The notes beneath the pieces were generated by a model. That model was not told the origin of the DNA. It ran no database searches and worked only from the letters and a program-made list of their open reading frames with translations. Positions 33,971-42,647 of a DNA stretch of 64,000 bases are shown here, piece after piece; the stretch's first letter is position 1, and each line of letters starts with the position of its first letter. Made by a program: the position numbers and the translations under genes. Origin of the DNA: Chitinophagaceae bacterium. Its GTDB lineage: Bacteria; Bacteroidota; Bacteroidia; Chitinophagales; Chitinophagaceae. Where the stretch lies: the NCBI GenBank assembly GCA_016720565.1, contig JADKKJ010000011.1:310001-374000 (forward strand), in the 5' to 3' direction.

Positions 33971-36286
33971 ATGTGGCGTAAGCTTGGTCAGTTCATACTT
34001 CGGTTCAGATACATCATCATTTTTATACTGCTGGCCATTACTGCATTTGCTGCCTATGAGACCAGCAAAGTGCAGATCAGCTATGATTTTTCCAAAGCGA
34101 TACCGCTGAACAATCCCAAATACAAGATCTACCAGGAATTCAGGAAACAATTTGGTGAAGACGGGAACCTGCTGGTGATAGGTGTACAAACGAATCAATT
34201 CTTCCAGGCAGCTAAATTCAATGCTTATTCAAAGCTGGTCAGCGACCTGAAGAAATTGCCAGGCGTTGATGATATCATCAGCGTTAACTCCGCCGTAGAC
34301 CTGAAAAAAGATTCCGCAACAGAAAGATTAAGGGCTGAACAGATATTCCCGGAAGGAACGCTATCCCAGGAACTGATAGATAGCAGCGCCAGGAGGTTCA
34401 TGCAATTGCCATTTTACAGGGGCTTGCTATACAATCCCGATTCCAATGCTTATTTAATGGGGGTCAGGATCAACAAAGATGTATTGTCGAACAAATCAAG
34501 GGATGGCATTGTAAGAAATATCCGGTATATGGCCGATTCATTTGGAGTGGCCAATAACCTGCAGATATACCAGAGCGGACTTCCACTGATTCGTACTGAA
34601 CTGTCCATTCGTGTAAAGCGGGAGATGAAAATGTTCATTCTCATGTCGGCCCTGCTTTCGGCATTCATTCTTTTATTATTCTTCCGTTCATTCAGCGCCA
34701 TGTGGATCTCTATGGTAGTGGTGGGCATGGGTGTACTATGGAGCTTCGCCACCCTGCAGCTGATGGGATATAAACTCAGTATCCTGAACGCGCTGATTCC
34801 TTCGCTGATCGTGGTAATAGGCATACCCAACTGCATTTACTTCTTCAATAAATTCCACACGGCTTATAATGAAACAGGTGATAAAAAGAAAAGCCTGGTG
34901 ATGATGGTGGATAAAATGGGGGTGGTCACTTTATTCTGTAACCTGACCGCTGCTATTGGTTTTGCGGTATTCGCTATGACCCAGAGCCAGATCCTGAAAG
35001 AATTTGGTGTGGTGGCGGGTATCAATATCATGGCGCTTTTCTTCATTTCACTTTTTTTCATTCCCCCGGTACTCAGTTTACTGCCTCCTCCAAAAAGCAG
35101 GCATATGAAATACCTGACCAACCCACGATTGAATCGCTGGCTCGACCGACTGGAAAAATGGTCGATGAACCACCGTGGTTTGATCTATGCGCTTTCAGGG
35201 ATCCTGATCATTGGCGCCGTTGCCGGAATCATGCGATTAAAAACAGTGGGCCATATCGTGGATGATATGCCCAAGTCAGACCGGGTCTATTCCGATCTTC
35301 GATTTTTTGAAGCCAATTTCAAAGGAGTAATGCCATTGGAGATCGTGGTGGACACTAAAAAGAAATTCGGTGTAACACGAAACCTGGGCAATATCCAGCG
35401 TATCGACTCTCTTGCCCAATTTATCAGCCAGATGCCTGCCATTGGAAAACCTTTAAGCATAGCAGAGGGCCTGAAATTTGCCAAGCAGGCTTTTTTTGAT
35501 GGAGATTCCGCTAATTACACGCTTCCCTCCGAATTTGACCTGCCCGCACTTTCCCAATACCTGAAAGGTGACCAGGGCAATGGAAAAAATTCATTTTCCA
35601 AACTGGTTTCCACTTTCATGGATAAAGAGGGTCGCCAGGCGAGGATCAGTGTAAGTATGGCCGATGTAGGTACCGTTAGACTACCCATGATCCTGGACTC
35701 TATCCAGGGCAGGGTGAACCAGCTATTCCCTGCAGAAAAATATGAGGTGAAAATGACCGGCACCAGCGTCACTTTCCTGGAAGGCAGCGGTTATATCATT
35801 AATGGGCTAAAGGATAGTATATTCTGGGCATTTTTGCTGATCGCCGCTTGCATGCTCTATTTGTTCCGGTCGGTCAGGATCCTATTTTGTTCGTTGATTC
35901 CCAACCTGATACCACTTATGATCACGGCAGGAGTGATGGGTTGGGCAGGTGTTCCCCTAAAACCATCTACCGTACTTGTTTTCAGCGTGGCCCTGGGCAT
36001 CGCTATCGACATCACGATCAGGTTTCTGGTCAATTACAAACAGGAACTTCCTAATAATCAATATGATATACGGAAAACAGTGATCCAGACCATACATGGC
36101 ACCGGTATCAGCATACTTTATACCTCCATGGTATTGATCGCCGGGTTCAGCGTTTTCTGCTTTAGCGGTTTCGGAGGCACCAAGGCGTTGGGCTGGCTTA
36201 CTTCCCTCACCCTGGTCACAGCAACCCTCACCAACCTGGTGCTTTTGCCAGCCATTTTAATTTCTGTCCTGAAAGGGAAGAAATGA
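33971..36286 (+). CDS. RND superfamily (MMPL-like) transporter
   Basis: A 771-residue inner-membrane protein with twelve helices in two sets of six (first helix FRYIIIFILLAITAFAAY; second set begins near FWAFLLIAACMLYLF) and two large periplasmic loops. The conserved helix-4 region ALGIAIDITIRF appears in the second half. ATG 33971 (MWRKLGQFILRF) is chosen over an upstream TTG. RND proteins of this type export lipids, hopanoids or other hydrophobic compounds; the substrate is unknown and no membrane-fusion or outer-membrane partner is adjacent. Confidence 0.9.
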   Translation: MWRKLGQFILRFRYIIIFILLAITAFAAYETSKVQISYDFSKAIPLNNPKYKIYQEFRKQFGEDGNLLVIGVQTNQFFQAAKFNAYSKLVSDLKKLPGVDDIISVNSAVDLKKDSATERLRAEQIFPEGTLSQELIDSSARRFMQLPFYRGLLYNPDSNAYLMGVRINKDVLSNKSRDGIVRNIRYMADSFGVANNLQIYQSGLPLIRTELSIRVKREMKMFILMSALLSAFILLLFFRSFSAMWISMVVVGMGVLWSFATLQLMGYKLSILNALIPSLIVVIGIPNCIYFFNKFHTAYNETGDKKKSLVMMVDKMGVVTLFCNLTAAIGFAVFAMTQSQILKEFGVVAGINIMALFFISLFFIPPVLSLLPPPKSRHMKYLTNPRLNRWLDRLEKWSMNHRGLIYALSGILIIGAVAGIMRLKTVGHIVDDMPKSDRVYSDLRFFEANFKGVMPLEIVVDTKKKFGVTRNLGNIQRIDSLAQFISQMPAIGKPLSIAEGLKFAKQAFFDGDSANYTLPSEFDLPALSQYLKGDQGNGKNSFSKLVSTFMDKEGRQARISVSMADVGTVRLPMILDSIQGRVNQLFPAEKYEVKMTGTSVTFLEGSGYIINGLKDSIFWAFLLIAACMLYLFRSVRILFCSLIPNLIPLMITAGVMGWAGVPLKPSTVLVFSVALGIAIDITIRFLVNYKQELPNNQYDIRKTVIQTIHGTGISILYTSMVLIAGFSVFCFSGFGGTKALGWLTSLTLVTATLTNLVLLPAILISVLKGKK

Positions 36287-36406
36287 TTGATTTTACTACA
36301 TTTACAACCAGTCTGGGCTCAGAATTTCAAGCAGCAAAACCCTTGGGAAATTTGTCTGTTAAAGAAATTATAATGCTGCCCATTTTTCATTCGGGTCTTC
36401 TGAATG

Positions 36407-36426
36407 AAACCTGGTCGGTTTTTTTG
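36407..36426 (+). terminator. Weak terminator-like hairpin
   Basis: AAACC (36407-36411) pairs with GGTTT (36417-36421), loop TGGTC, followed by T. The stem is short, and a second small hairpin CATTC/GAATG lies just before. It probably ends the RND transporter transcript. Confidence 0.35.
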
Positions 36427-36474
36427 AGTTTTTTCAGGGTCTAATGCTTATTTTCACGACCCCTTTGAGGGTTA

Positions 36475-36482
36475 TATTTTTG
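36475..36482 (+). promoter_or_regulatory. -7 box for the susC-susD operon
   Basis: TATTTTTG matches TAnnTTTG and lies 31 bases before the susC ATG. A TTTT at 36451-36454, 20 bases upstream, may act as the -33 element. Confidence 0.5.
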
Positions 36483-36513
36483 TTATAAAGATTTATACTA
36501 AAACTAAACGCAA

Positions 36514-38265
36514 ATGAGAAAGCTGTTTCTACTCCTAATGGGTGTTGTGTTCATTGCTACTCAGGCAATGGCGCAGCGTACTGTTACTGGTGTTGTGTCC
36601 GATGAGAAAGGTAATCCGGTTGCCAAAGCTTCTGTTGTAGTAAGAGGTACCACAGTGGGTACTACTACAAAAGACGATGGTACCTATTCTCTGGTGGTTC
36701 CAGCCAATGCCAAAGCCCTTGTTTTTTCCGCTGTTGACATGAGTCCGGTTGAAGTTGCTATTGGAAACAATAGTTCCGTTAACGCCACACTCAAAAATGA
36801 AGACAAATCGTTAACTGAGGTCGTAGTTACGGCTTTCGGTATCAAGAAAGACAAAAAGACACTGGGTTACGGTGTATCCCAGATCAACAGTACTGAATTG
36901 AATCGCGCACGTACGCCGAACATCACGAATGCCATCGGTTCCAAGATAGCTGGTATCCGCGTTCAGGGTAGTGGTGGTTCTTTTACCGGTTCCAGCATTA
37001 TCATTCGCGGTTACACAACCTTTACCGGTTCTAACCAGCCACTCTTCGTGGTAGATGGTATTCCTATTGATAACGGTGGTGGTGGTACTCCGCTTCAGAA
37101 CGGTCCTGCTACCTCTAACCGTGGTATTGACCTTAACCAGGATGATATTGAGTCTATCTCTGTGCTGAAAGGCCCTTCTGCTGCAGTACTGTACGGTTCA
37201 CGCGCATCGAATGGTGTTATCCTGATCACTACCAAAAAAGGGAAGGCAGGTCAGAAAACAGCGATCGAATTTTCCAGCAACTATTCCATAGAGACTGTTA
37301 ACCGCATGCCTGATTACCAGAACGATTATGCAGAAGGTAACAACGGTGTATTCTCTGCTGTTGCGCAAACTTCATGGGGTCCAAAAATGGGAACTACGGT
37401 GACCAATGCTTATAACCCTGCTACCAATACCAACAACCTTACACAGGTATTGCAGGCTTATCCAAATAACGTGTCTGATCTTTTCCGTAATGGAACCAAC
37501 TTCCAGAACAACGTAGCTTTCTCTGGTGGTTCCGACAGAAACAGTTTCCGTTTCTCTTATGGTTATCTGCGCAGTACGGGCGTTTTGGATAACAATACAC
37601 TGATACGCCATAATTTCAGCATCAATACGATGCAAAAGGTGAACAACTACCTTACTGTTACGGTTGCTGCTACTTATACAAACAACTTCTCTAAGCGTTC
37701 CCAGCAGGGTAACCAGCTTAGTAACCCATTGTTCCGCGGATGGTTCACTCCACGCAGTTACGACCTTACCGGAACTCCATTTGAGGATGCTGTTGGTAAC
37801 CAGCTTTACCCTTTGGGTGAGGACAATCCATACTGGACCCTTAAGCATAACCGATATCGTGATGAGATCAACCGGTTGATCGGTAGCGTGTCAATGAATT
37901 TCCGCCTTACCAAATGGCTGAATTTCGATTATAAGATCGGTACAGACGTTTACTCTACTTTCCGTCATGCATACGATCAGATCGGTGCAAGAGGTGGTGC
38001 CAACACTACTGCAAATGGTGTAGGGGGTGTTCGCGAGGTTAGAAACCAATATCGCGCGCTGAACCATAATGCTTATTTCACTGCTCAGAAAAGGATCAAA
38101 GCCTGGAGCGGTAGCCTGATCGTAGGACAGGAATTTCAGCAGATCTATAGTGCTGGTGCGCAGCTGGATGGTAAGGTATCATCATCAGGGATTTTGAACA
38201 GCTTTCCAATACAACAACCTTCAGCCCAGCTCCATCTAATGGATCTAGCAAAACAAGGCTGGTAG
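36514..38265 (+). CDS. SusC/RagA-type TonB receptor, N-terminal part (frameshifted)
   Basis: The first 583 codons of a SusC-like protein: signal peptide (MRKLFLLLMGVVFIATQAMA), CarboxypepD_reg-like domain at about 22-105, plug domain at about 115-235 (VVVTAFGIKKDKKTLGYG, then VDGIPIDNGGGG and VLKGPSAAVLYGSRASNGVI), and the first part of the barrel. The true frame is lost near 38203-38205. The last 20 or so residues read here are not SusC-like. Adding one base to the TTT run at that point restores SFSNTTTFSPAPSNG and continues the barrel to 39638. The intact receptor would have about 1,040 residues and, with SusD, imports an unknown ligand across the outer membrane. Confidence 0.88.
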   Translation: MRKLFLLLMGVVFIATQAMAQRTVTGVVSDEKGNPVAKASVVVRGTTVGTTTKDDGTYSLVVPANAKALVFSAVDMSPVEVAIGNNSSVNATLKNEDKSLTEVVVTAFGIKKDKKTLGYGVSQINSTELNRARTPNITNAIGSKIAGIRVQGSGGSFTGSSIIIRGYTTFTGSNQPLFVVDGIPIDNGGGGTPLQNGPATSNRGIDLNQDDIESISVLKGPSAAVLYGSRASNGVILITTKKGKAGQKTAIEFSSNYSIETVNRMPDYQNDYAEGNNGVFSAVAQTSWGPKMGTTVTNAYNPATNTNNLTQVLQAYPNNVSDLFRNGTNFQNNVAFSGGSDRNSFRFSYGYLRSTGVLDNNTLIRHNFSINTMQKVNNYLTVTVAATYTNNFSKRSQQGNQLSNPLFRGWFTPRSYDLTGTPFEDAVGNQLYPLGEDNPYWTLKHNRYRDEINRLIGSVSMNFRLTKWLNFDYKIGTDVYSTFRHAYDQIGARGGANTTANGVGGVREVRNQYRALNHNAYFTAQKRIKAWSGSLIVGQEFQQIYSAGAQLDGKVSSSGILNSFPIQQPSAQLHLMDLAKQGW

Positions 38266-39638
38266 GTCTTTATGGTGATTTATCTCTTAGCTATAAGAGT
38301 ATTTTCAGTGGTAACCTTACCCTGAGAAATGACTGGTCTTCTACTTTCAAACCAGGCAGAAATTCATATCTCTATTCCGGTTATGGTGGTTCTATCAACC
38401 TGACAGAACTGGTTCCAACCCTGAAAAATAAAGTGATCGACAATATCAAGATCCGTGGTAACCGTGCTAAAGTGGGTAAGGCTGGTGGTGAGTTCGTTTA
38501 CTCTACCGATTCTTATTTCGCTGGCGCCAGTGCTGCAGATGGTTTCGGTCCTACAATTGCTTTCCCATTCAACGGTCTGCAGGGATTTACCTTGAGCAAC
38601 TCTGCGGGTAATCCATTCCTGCGTCCTGAGTTCACAACGAACAAAGAGATCGCTTTTGAATTGGCATTCTTTAAGAATCGTATCAACCTCGAGTATACGA
38701 TCTACACGCAGAAATCAACTGACCTGATCTTTGCAGTTCCTGTATCTGCTACTTCAGGTATCACCTCTAAAGTGCAAAATGCAGGTAACCTGACCAACAA
38801 GGGTAAAGAATTCACCCTGAACCTCGTTCCTGTTAAAAGCAAAGCATTCCAGTGGGATATCAATTTTAACTATACCAAATTCAAGAGCACAGTTGACCAA
38901 TTGGCTCCTGGTGTAGCGAATATCTTCCTGGGTGGTTTCACAACCCCTAACATTCGACTGGTAGTAGGTGACGAATATGGACAGATCTATGGTAACGCAT
39001 ATGTTCGTGATGCCAAAACCGGTAAGATCGTTGTAAATGCAAATGGTCTTCCACAGGTTACTTCTGGTGTTCAAAAGATCGGTAACCCTAACCCTAAGTA
39101 TTCAATGGGTATGACCAATACCTTCAGCTGGAACGGATTCTCTCTTTCTGTGCTGATGGAATACAAAAAAGGCGGACAGATCTATTCCCGTAACGTAGCC
39201 GACCTTCAGCGTAATGGTGTAGTTAAAGAAACCGCTGAGTTCCCACGTTATGACGCGGCAAACGTTTTGCAGAAACCTTATATCTTCGACGCAGTTTATG
39301 CAAATGGCACTCCTAATACTACCTATTTATCCGCACAGGATTATTATGGTAACAGTGGTAAATATGCTGCTGCTGAAGGATTCATTTTTGAAACAACCTG
39401 GTTCCGGATAAGAGAAGCTAACTTTTCTTATTCTATTCCTTCTGCCATGTTGAAGAAAACACCTTTCAGCCGCGCTGAGTTCTCAGTATATGGCCGTAAC
39501 CTTTTCCTGCATGCTCCTAATTATCCTCACCTGGATCCGGAACAAAACGCCTTGGGTATCTCCAACGCGCAAGGTCTGGAGTTCAACGCGCTGCCACAAA
39601 CACGCACGATGGGTATGGGTCTGAAACTGATATTTTAA
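38205..39638 (+). CDS. SusC/RagA-type TonB receptor, C-terminal part
   Basis: The same receptor in the shifted frame, open from about 38205. The first in-frame ATG is 38433, but that is mid-barrel and not a true start. It encodes barrel strands such as GLYGDLSLSYKSIFSGNLTL and the conserved late segments FKNRINLEYTIYTQKSTDLI and RIREANFSYSIPSAML, ending GMGLKLIF with a terminal Phe typical of outer-membrane barrels. The two parts match end to end without loss or overlap, so the lesion is a single base. The SusD gene follows after 22 bases. Confidence 0.85.
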   Translation, partial: SNTTTFSPAPSNGSSKTRLVGLYGDLSLSYKSIFSGNLTLRNDWSSTFKPGRNSYLYSGYGGSINLTELVPTLKNKVIDNIKIRGNRAKVGKAGGEFVYSTDSYFAGASAADGFGPTIAFPFNGLQGFTLSNSAGNPFLRPEFTTNKEIAFELAFFKNRINLEYTIYTQKSTDLIFAVPVSATSGITSKVQNAGNLTNKGKEFTLNLVPVKSKAFQWDINFNYTKFKSTVDQLAPGVANIFLGGFTTPNIRLVVGDEYGQIYGNAYVRDAKTGKIVVNANGLPQVTSGVQKIGNPNPKYSMGMTNTFSWNGFSLSVLMEYKKGGQIYSRNVADLQRNGVVKETAEFPRYDAANVLQKPYIFDAVYANGTPNTTYLSAQDYYGNSGKYAAAEGFIFETTWFRIREANFSYSIPSAMLKKTPFSRAEFSVYGRNLFLHAPNYPHLDPEQNALGISNAQGLEFNALPQTRTMGMGLKLIF

Positions 39639-39660
39639 TTAACTACAAACAACGATAAAC

Positions 39661-41355
39661 ATGAAACTCAGATTTAATAAACTCACTGTACTGCTTGCAG
39701 GTATCGTGCTGTTTGGTTCCTGTAAAAGAGATCTGGATATCAATAAGAATCCAGATGCTATACCAGATTCAAACAGCCCTATCGCGCAGTTGCTTACTTC
39801 TGCCCAGGTGAACCTTGGGTTTGAAGGAGGTTCCGATCTGTTTCGTTATACAACAGAAATAGCACAGCAAATGAGCGGTTTCGCTTCACAGCCAAACCAG
39901 ACTTATGAATATTACCGTCATAATATCACTGGAAGTGACCAGAACAACCTCTGGGGAAGCATGAACGCCACTACCCTTAATGATCTTGAACTGATCATTA
40001 AACAGGGTTCCGCCAGCCCATATTATACCGGTATTGCTAAAGTGCTGAAGGCATATGAATACTCCCTGATGGTAGACACCTGGGGTGATATTCCTTATTC
40101 CCAGGCCCAGCAATTGACCGCCAATACACAACCTGGTTATGATGATGACGCAACCATTTATCCAAAATTGAACCAGTTGCTGATCGATGCAGTGACCGAT
40201 CTGAATGCTTCATCCAGTGTATTAACACCAGGAGCCAATTCGGTAATCTATACAGGTACTTTTGCCACTGTAAAGACCAACTGGATAAAATTGGCCAACA
40301 CGCTTCGTCTTCGCTTGTTCCTGCACTATAGCAAGATCAACCCAGCATTCGCAGTATCAAATATCACTACACTGGTAAACAGTGGTGCCGCCTTCTTTGC
40401 TTCTAACGCGGATAATTTCTCTATGCCATTCTTTGATGTGGCTAACCAGAGAAACCCTATTTCACAGTTTGAAGTGAGCCGTCCTAACTACCTGTTCGCA
40501 GACCAGACCATGCTGAACCTGATGAATGCGAAACTGGATCCACGTCGTCCTTATTATTTCACTTCTTTCCCCTACCAGGGCATTCCTTTACCAATCACAG
40601 TGAGCACCTCAGCAGCAACTGGTTCAGGTAACGTGCTGACATTTGCAAGCACTACCGGTATCGCTACGAACATGATCATTTCCGGAGCGAATATTCCTTA
40701 TGGAACAACTGCTACCGCAGTGACCGCCACAACGGTTACACTTAGCAATAACGTTACAGGTGCTGGAGTAGGTTCAGGTGCTGCTATTGTTGCTGCTCCT
40801 GCAGTATTTACATCCGTATCTGCTTCTGCTCCGCCTGCTGCTCCAAATAATAATTACAGCCGTATCCATACATTCCTTCGTGGAAACGTAACTGCAGGTG
40901 CAGCACCTCCTTTCACTTATTCAGGTGCTGCCCCTCAGCGTATGATGACCTTCGCTGAATACAATTTCATCCGTGCTGAGGCTGCTTTACTGGGTGCTCC
41001 AGGAAGTGCGCAGGCATTCTTTACCGCTGGAATCACCGCTTCCATGCAGGAAGTAGGTGTTAACGCAAATGATATCGCAAGTTATCTTGCTCTTTATGGT
41101 ACATTGAGCGGAACCACTGCCCAGCAGATACAACAGATCATTGAACAGAAGTATATCGCCCTGTTTGGTATTTCAGTAGAGCCATGGTCCGATTGGAGAA
41201 GAACTGGTTACCCTGTTCTTCAAACTGTTACCAACTCTATCACTGGAGCTATTCCAAGATCATTGTTCTATCCTCAGTCTGAAGTGGATCTTAATCCTAA
41301 CTTCCCTGGCCAGAAAGCTGCTAACCTGCAGTCTACTGTATTCTGGGATAATTAA
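39661..41355 (+). CDS. SusD/RagB-like outer membrane lipoprotein (SusD-like_2 type)
   Basis: A 564-residue lipoprotein with lipidation Cys21 (LAGIVLFGSC), followed by the SusD-like body: helical repeats with TEIAQQMSGF, KVLKAYEYSLMVDTWGDIPY and the conserved end MTFAEYNFIRAEAALLG, then EPWSDWRRTGYPVL. It would sit on the SusC barrel as a lid that binds the ligand. Residues about 312-395 form a Gly/Thr/Ser/Ala-rich segment (GSGNVLTFASTTGIA to TLSNNVTGAGVGSGAAI) that interrupts the usual fold and looks like a small beta domain. No glycan-degrading enzymes are nearby, so the substrate is unknown. Confidence 0.93.
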   Translation: MKLRFNKLTVLLAGIVLFGSCKRDLDINKNPDAIPDSNSPIAQLLTSAQVNLGFEGGSDLFRYTTEIAQQMSGFASQPNQTYEYYRHNITGSDQNNLWGSMNATTLNDLELIIKQGSASPYYTGIAKVLKAYEYSLMVDTWGDIPYSQAQQLTANTQPGYDDDATIYPKLNQLLIDAVTDLNASSSVLTPGANSVIYTGTFATVKTNWIKLANTLRLRLFLHYSKINPAFAVSNITTLVNSGAAFFASNADNFSMPFFDVANQRNPISQFEVSRPNYLFADQTMLNLMNAKLDPRRPYYFTSFPYQGIPLPITVSTSAATGSGNVLTFASTTGIATNMIISGANIPYGTTATAVTATTVTLSNNVTGAGVGSGAAIVAAPAVFTSVSASAPPAAPNNNYSRIHTFLRGNVTAGAAPPFTYSGAAPQRMMTFAEYNFIRAEAALLGAPGSAQAFFTAGITASMQEVGVNANDIASYLALYGTLSGTTAQQIQQIIEQKYIALFGISVEPWSDWRRTGYPVLQTVTNSITGAIPRSLFYPQSEVDLNPNFPGQKAANLQSTVFWDN

Positions 41356-41374
41356 TAAGAATGTTGATTCCAAT

Positions 41375-41407
41375 AAAAAAAGCCCCGCAAGTTGCGGGGC
41401 TTTTTTT
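41375..41407. terminator. Bidirectional Rho-independent terminator
   Basis: GCCCCGCAA (41382-41390) pairs with TTGCGGGGC (41392-41400), flanked by A7 and T7, right after susD. Confidence 0.92.
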
Positions 41408-41411
41408 ATTA

Positions 41412-41490
41412 GTTGAGCTGTTGAGAGGTTGAGGGGTTGAGCGAAGACTCAAATAATCAGAGTGGTCGCTCAACAGCTCAACCCCTCAAC
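41412..41490. repeat. CTCAAC-type inverted repeat, copy B
   Basis: GTTGAGCTGTTGAG (41412-41425) is the exact reverse complement of CTCAACAGCTCAAC (41469-41482), and GGTTGAGGGGTTGAGCG matches the reverse of the right arm's flank. The arms are identical to those of the copy at 523-612. It lies between the susD terminator and the TlpA-like gene stop. Confidence 0.75.
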
Positions 41491-41492
41491 TT

Positions 41493-42638
41493 CTACTTCA
41501 GTACTTCTGCCAGTTTCTTCTCCAGGTCCTCTCCTCTAAGGCTCTCTGCGATGATCTTACCTGAAGGATCTATCAGCACATTATAAGGAATACCATCGAT
41601 CTTGTATAACGGAACCACCATGCTATTCCATTCCTGCAGGTCACTTACATGTGTCCAGGTAAGGCCATCTTTCATTGAAGCATTCATCCAGGCATCTTTA
41701 TCCTTATCCAGGGATACACCCAGGATCGTAAAATTCTTGTCCTTGAATTTATTGTAAGCCTTTACCACATTGGGGTTTTCTGCGCGGCAGGGACGGCACC
41801 AGCTTGCCCAGAAATCTACCAGCACATATTTTCCACGAAAAGAACTCAGGCTGATCATTTTCCCATTGGCATCAGGTAAAGAAAAATCCGGAGCCATTTT
41901 ACCGGCAGGGCCTTCCAGGCTTGACTTTATAGAAGCCAGCCCGGTATGATTTGGATATTTAGTAGCCAGGTTATTTACCATTGCTATCACTTCCTCTTTT
42001 TCCAGGGGCGAGATACCATAACCCGGATTGCTCGCTGTACTCTGGTAATAACCGAGAATGAAAATTGAAAGGGCGGGATTATTACTTTTTGCCAGTGCAT
42101 TCACCGTTTGAGTATGTGCTTCCTCGGCGATCTGCCGGGAAGAACTCTTTAAATTATTGATCAGGCTGTCTGAAGCGCTTGCTTTTTGCAAAGAATCAAT
42201 TTGCTTCATATTAAAATAGATGGCCTGGAGTTTTCCATTAAAACCTACCATGTATTCTTTCATTTGCTGCGTACCTACTGAGCCCTTCACTTCATAATCC
42301 TCCACGAATTGAGCCCCTGGTTTAAAGCTGGCATTGATGGTAATATCCGAGGTATCATTGATCAATGAGGCAATAGGATAATTATTCTGGTCGAGCCGGA
42401 TATTATATACCCTGGCTTCCCCTGCCGCTGCATGCAATGCATAATTACCGTCTTTATCCAATGCCACCGAATCAACCACGATCCTTTGCATGGTGGTCAT
42501 TGGCACTTCTTCCAGGAAGATCAGTTTGGCATTTGTTTGCTGGATCTTACCATGCACGGTGATCTGGTTGGTATCTTTTTTATCCTTGCAGGAGAACAGG
42601 ATCGAACTACAGGTCAGCAACATCAGTATTCTTTTCAT
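41493..42638 (-). CDS. TlpA-like thiol-disulfide reductase lipoprotein with DUF4369
   Basis: A 381-residue lipoprotein (ILMLLTCSSILFSC, lipid Cys at 17). The N-terminal DUF4369-type beta domain spans about 25-115, a helical linker follows, and the C-terminal thioredoxin fold has the redox motif WASWCRPC and the cis-Pro in DGIPYNVLID. It should reduce disulfides or help cytochrome maturation in the periplasm. It follows gatB by nine bases on the same strand and converges with susD. Bacteroidota carry many such paralogues and the specific partner is unknown. Confidence 0.92.
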   Translation of the reverse strand: MKRILMLLTCSSILFSCKDKKDTNQITVHGKIQQTNAKLIFLEEVPMTTMQRIVVDSVALDKDGNYALHAAAGEARVYNIRLDQNNYPIASLINDTSDITINASFKPGAQFVEDYEVKGSVGTQQMKEYMVGFNGKLQAIYFNMKQIDSLQKASASDSLINNLKSSSRQIAEEAHTQTVNALAKSNNPALSIFILGYYQSTASNPGYGISPLEKEEVIAMVNNLATKYPNHTGLASIKSSLEGPAGKMAPDFSLPDANGKMISLSSFRGKYVLVDFWASWCRPCRAENPNVVKAYNKFKDKNFTILGVSLDKDKDAWMNASMKDGLTWTHVSDLQEWNSMVVPLYKIDGIPYNVLIDPSGKIIAESLRGEDLEKKLAEVLK

Positions 42639-42647
42639 TTAACTGTT

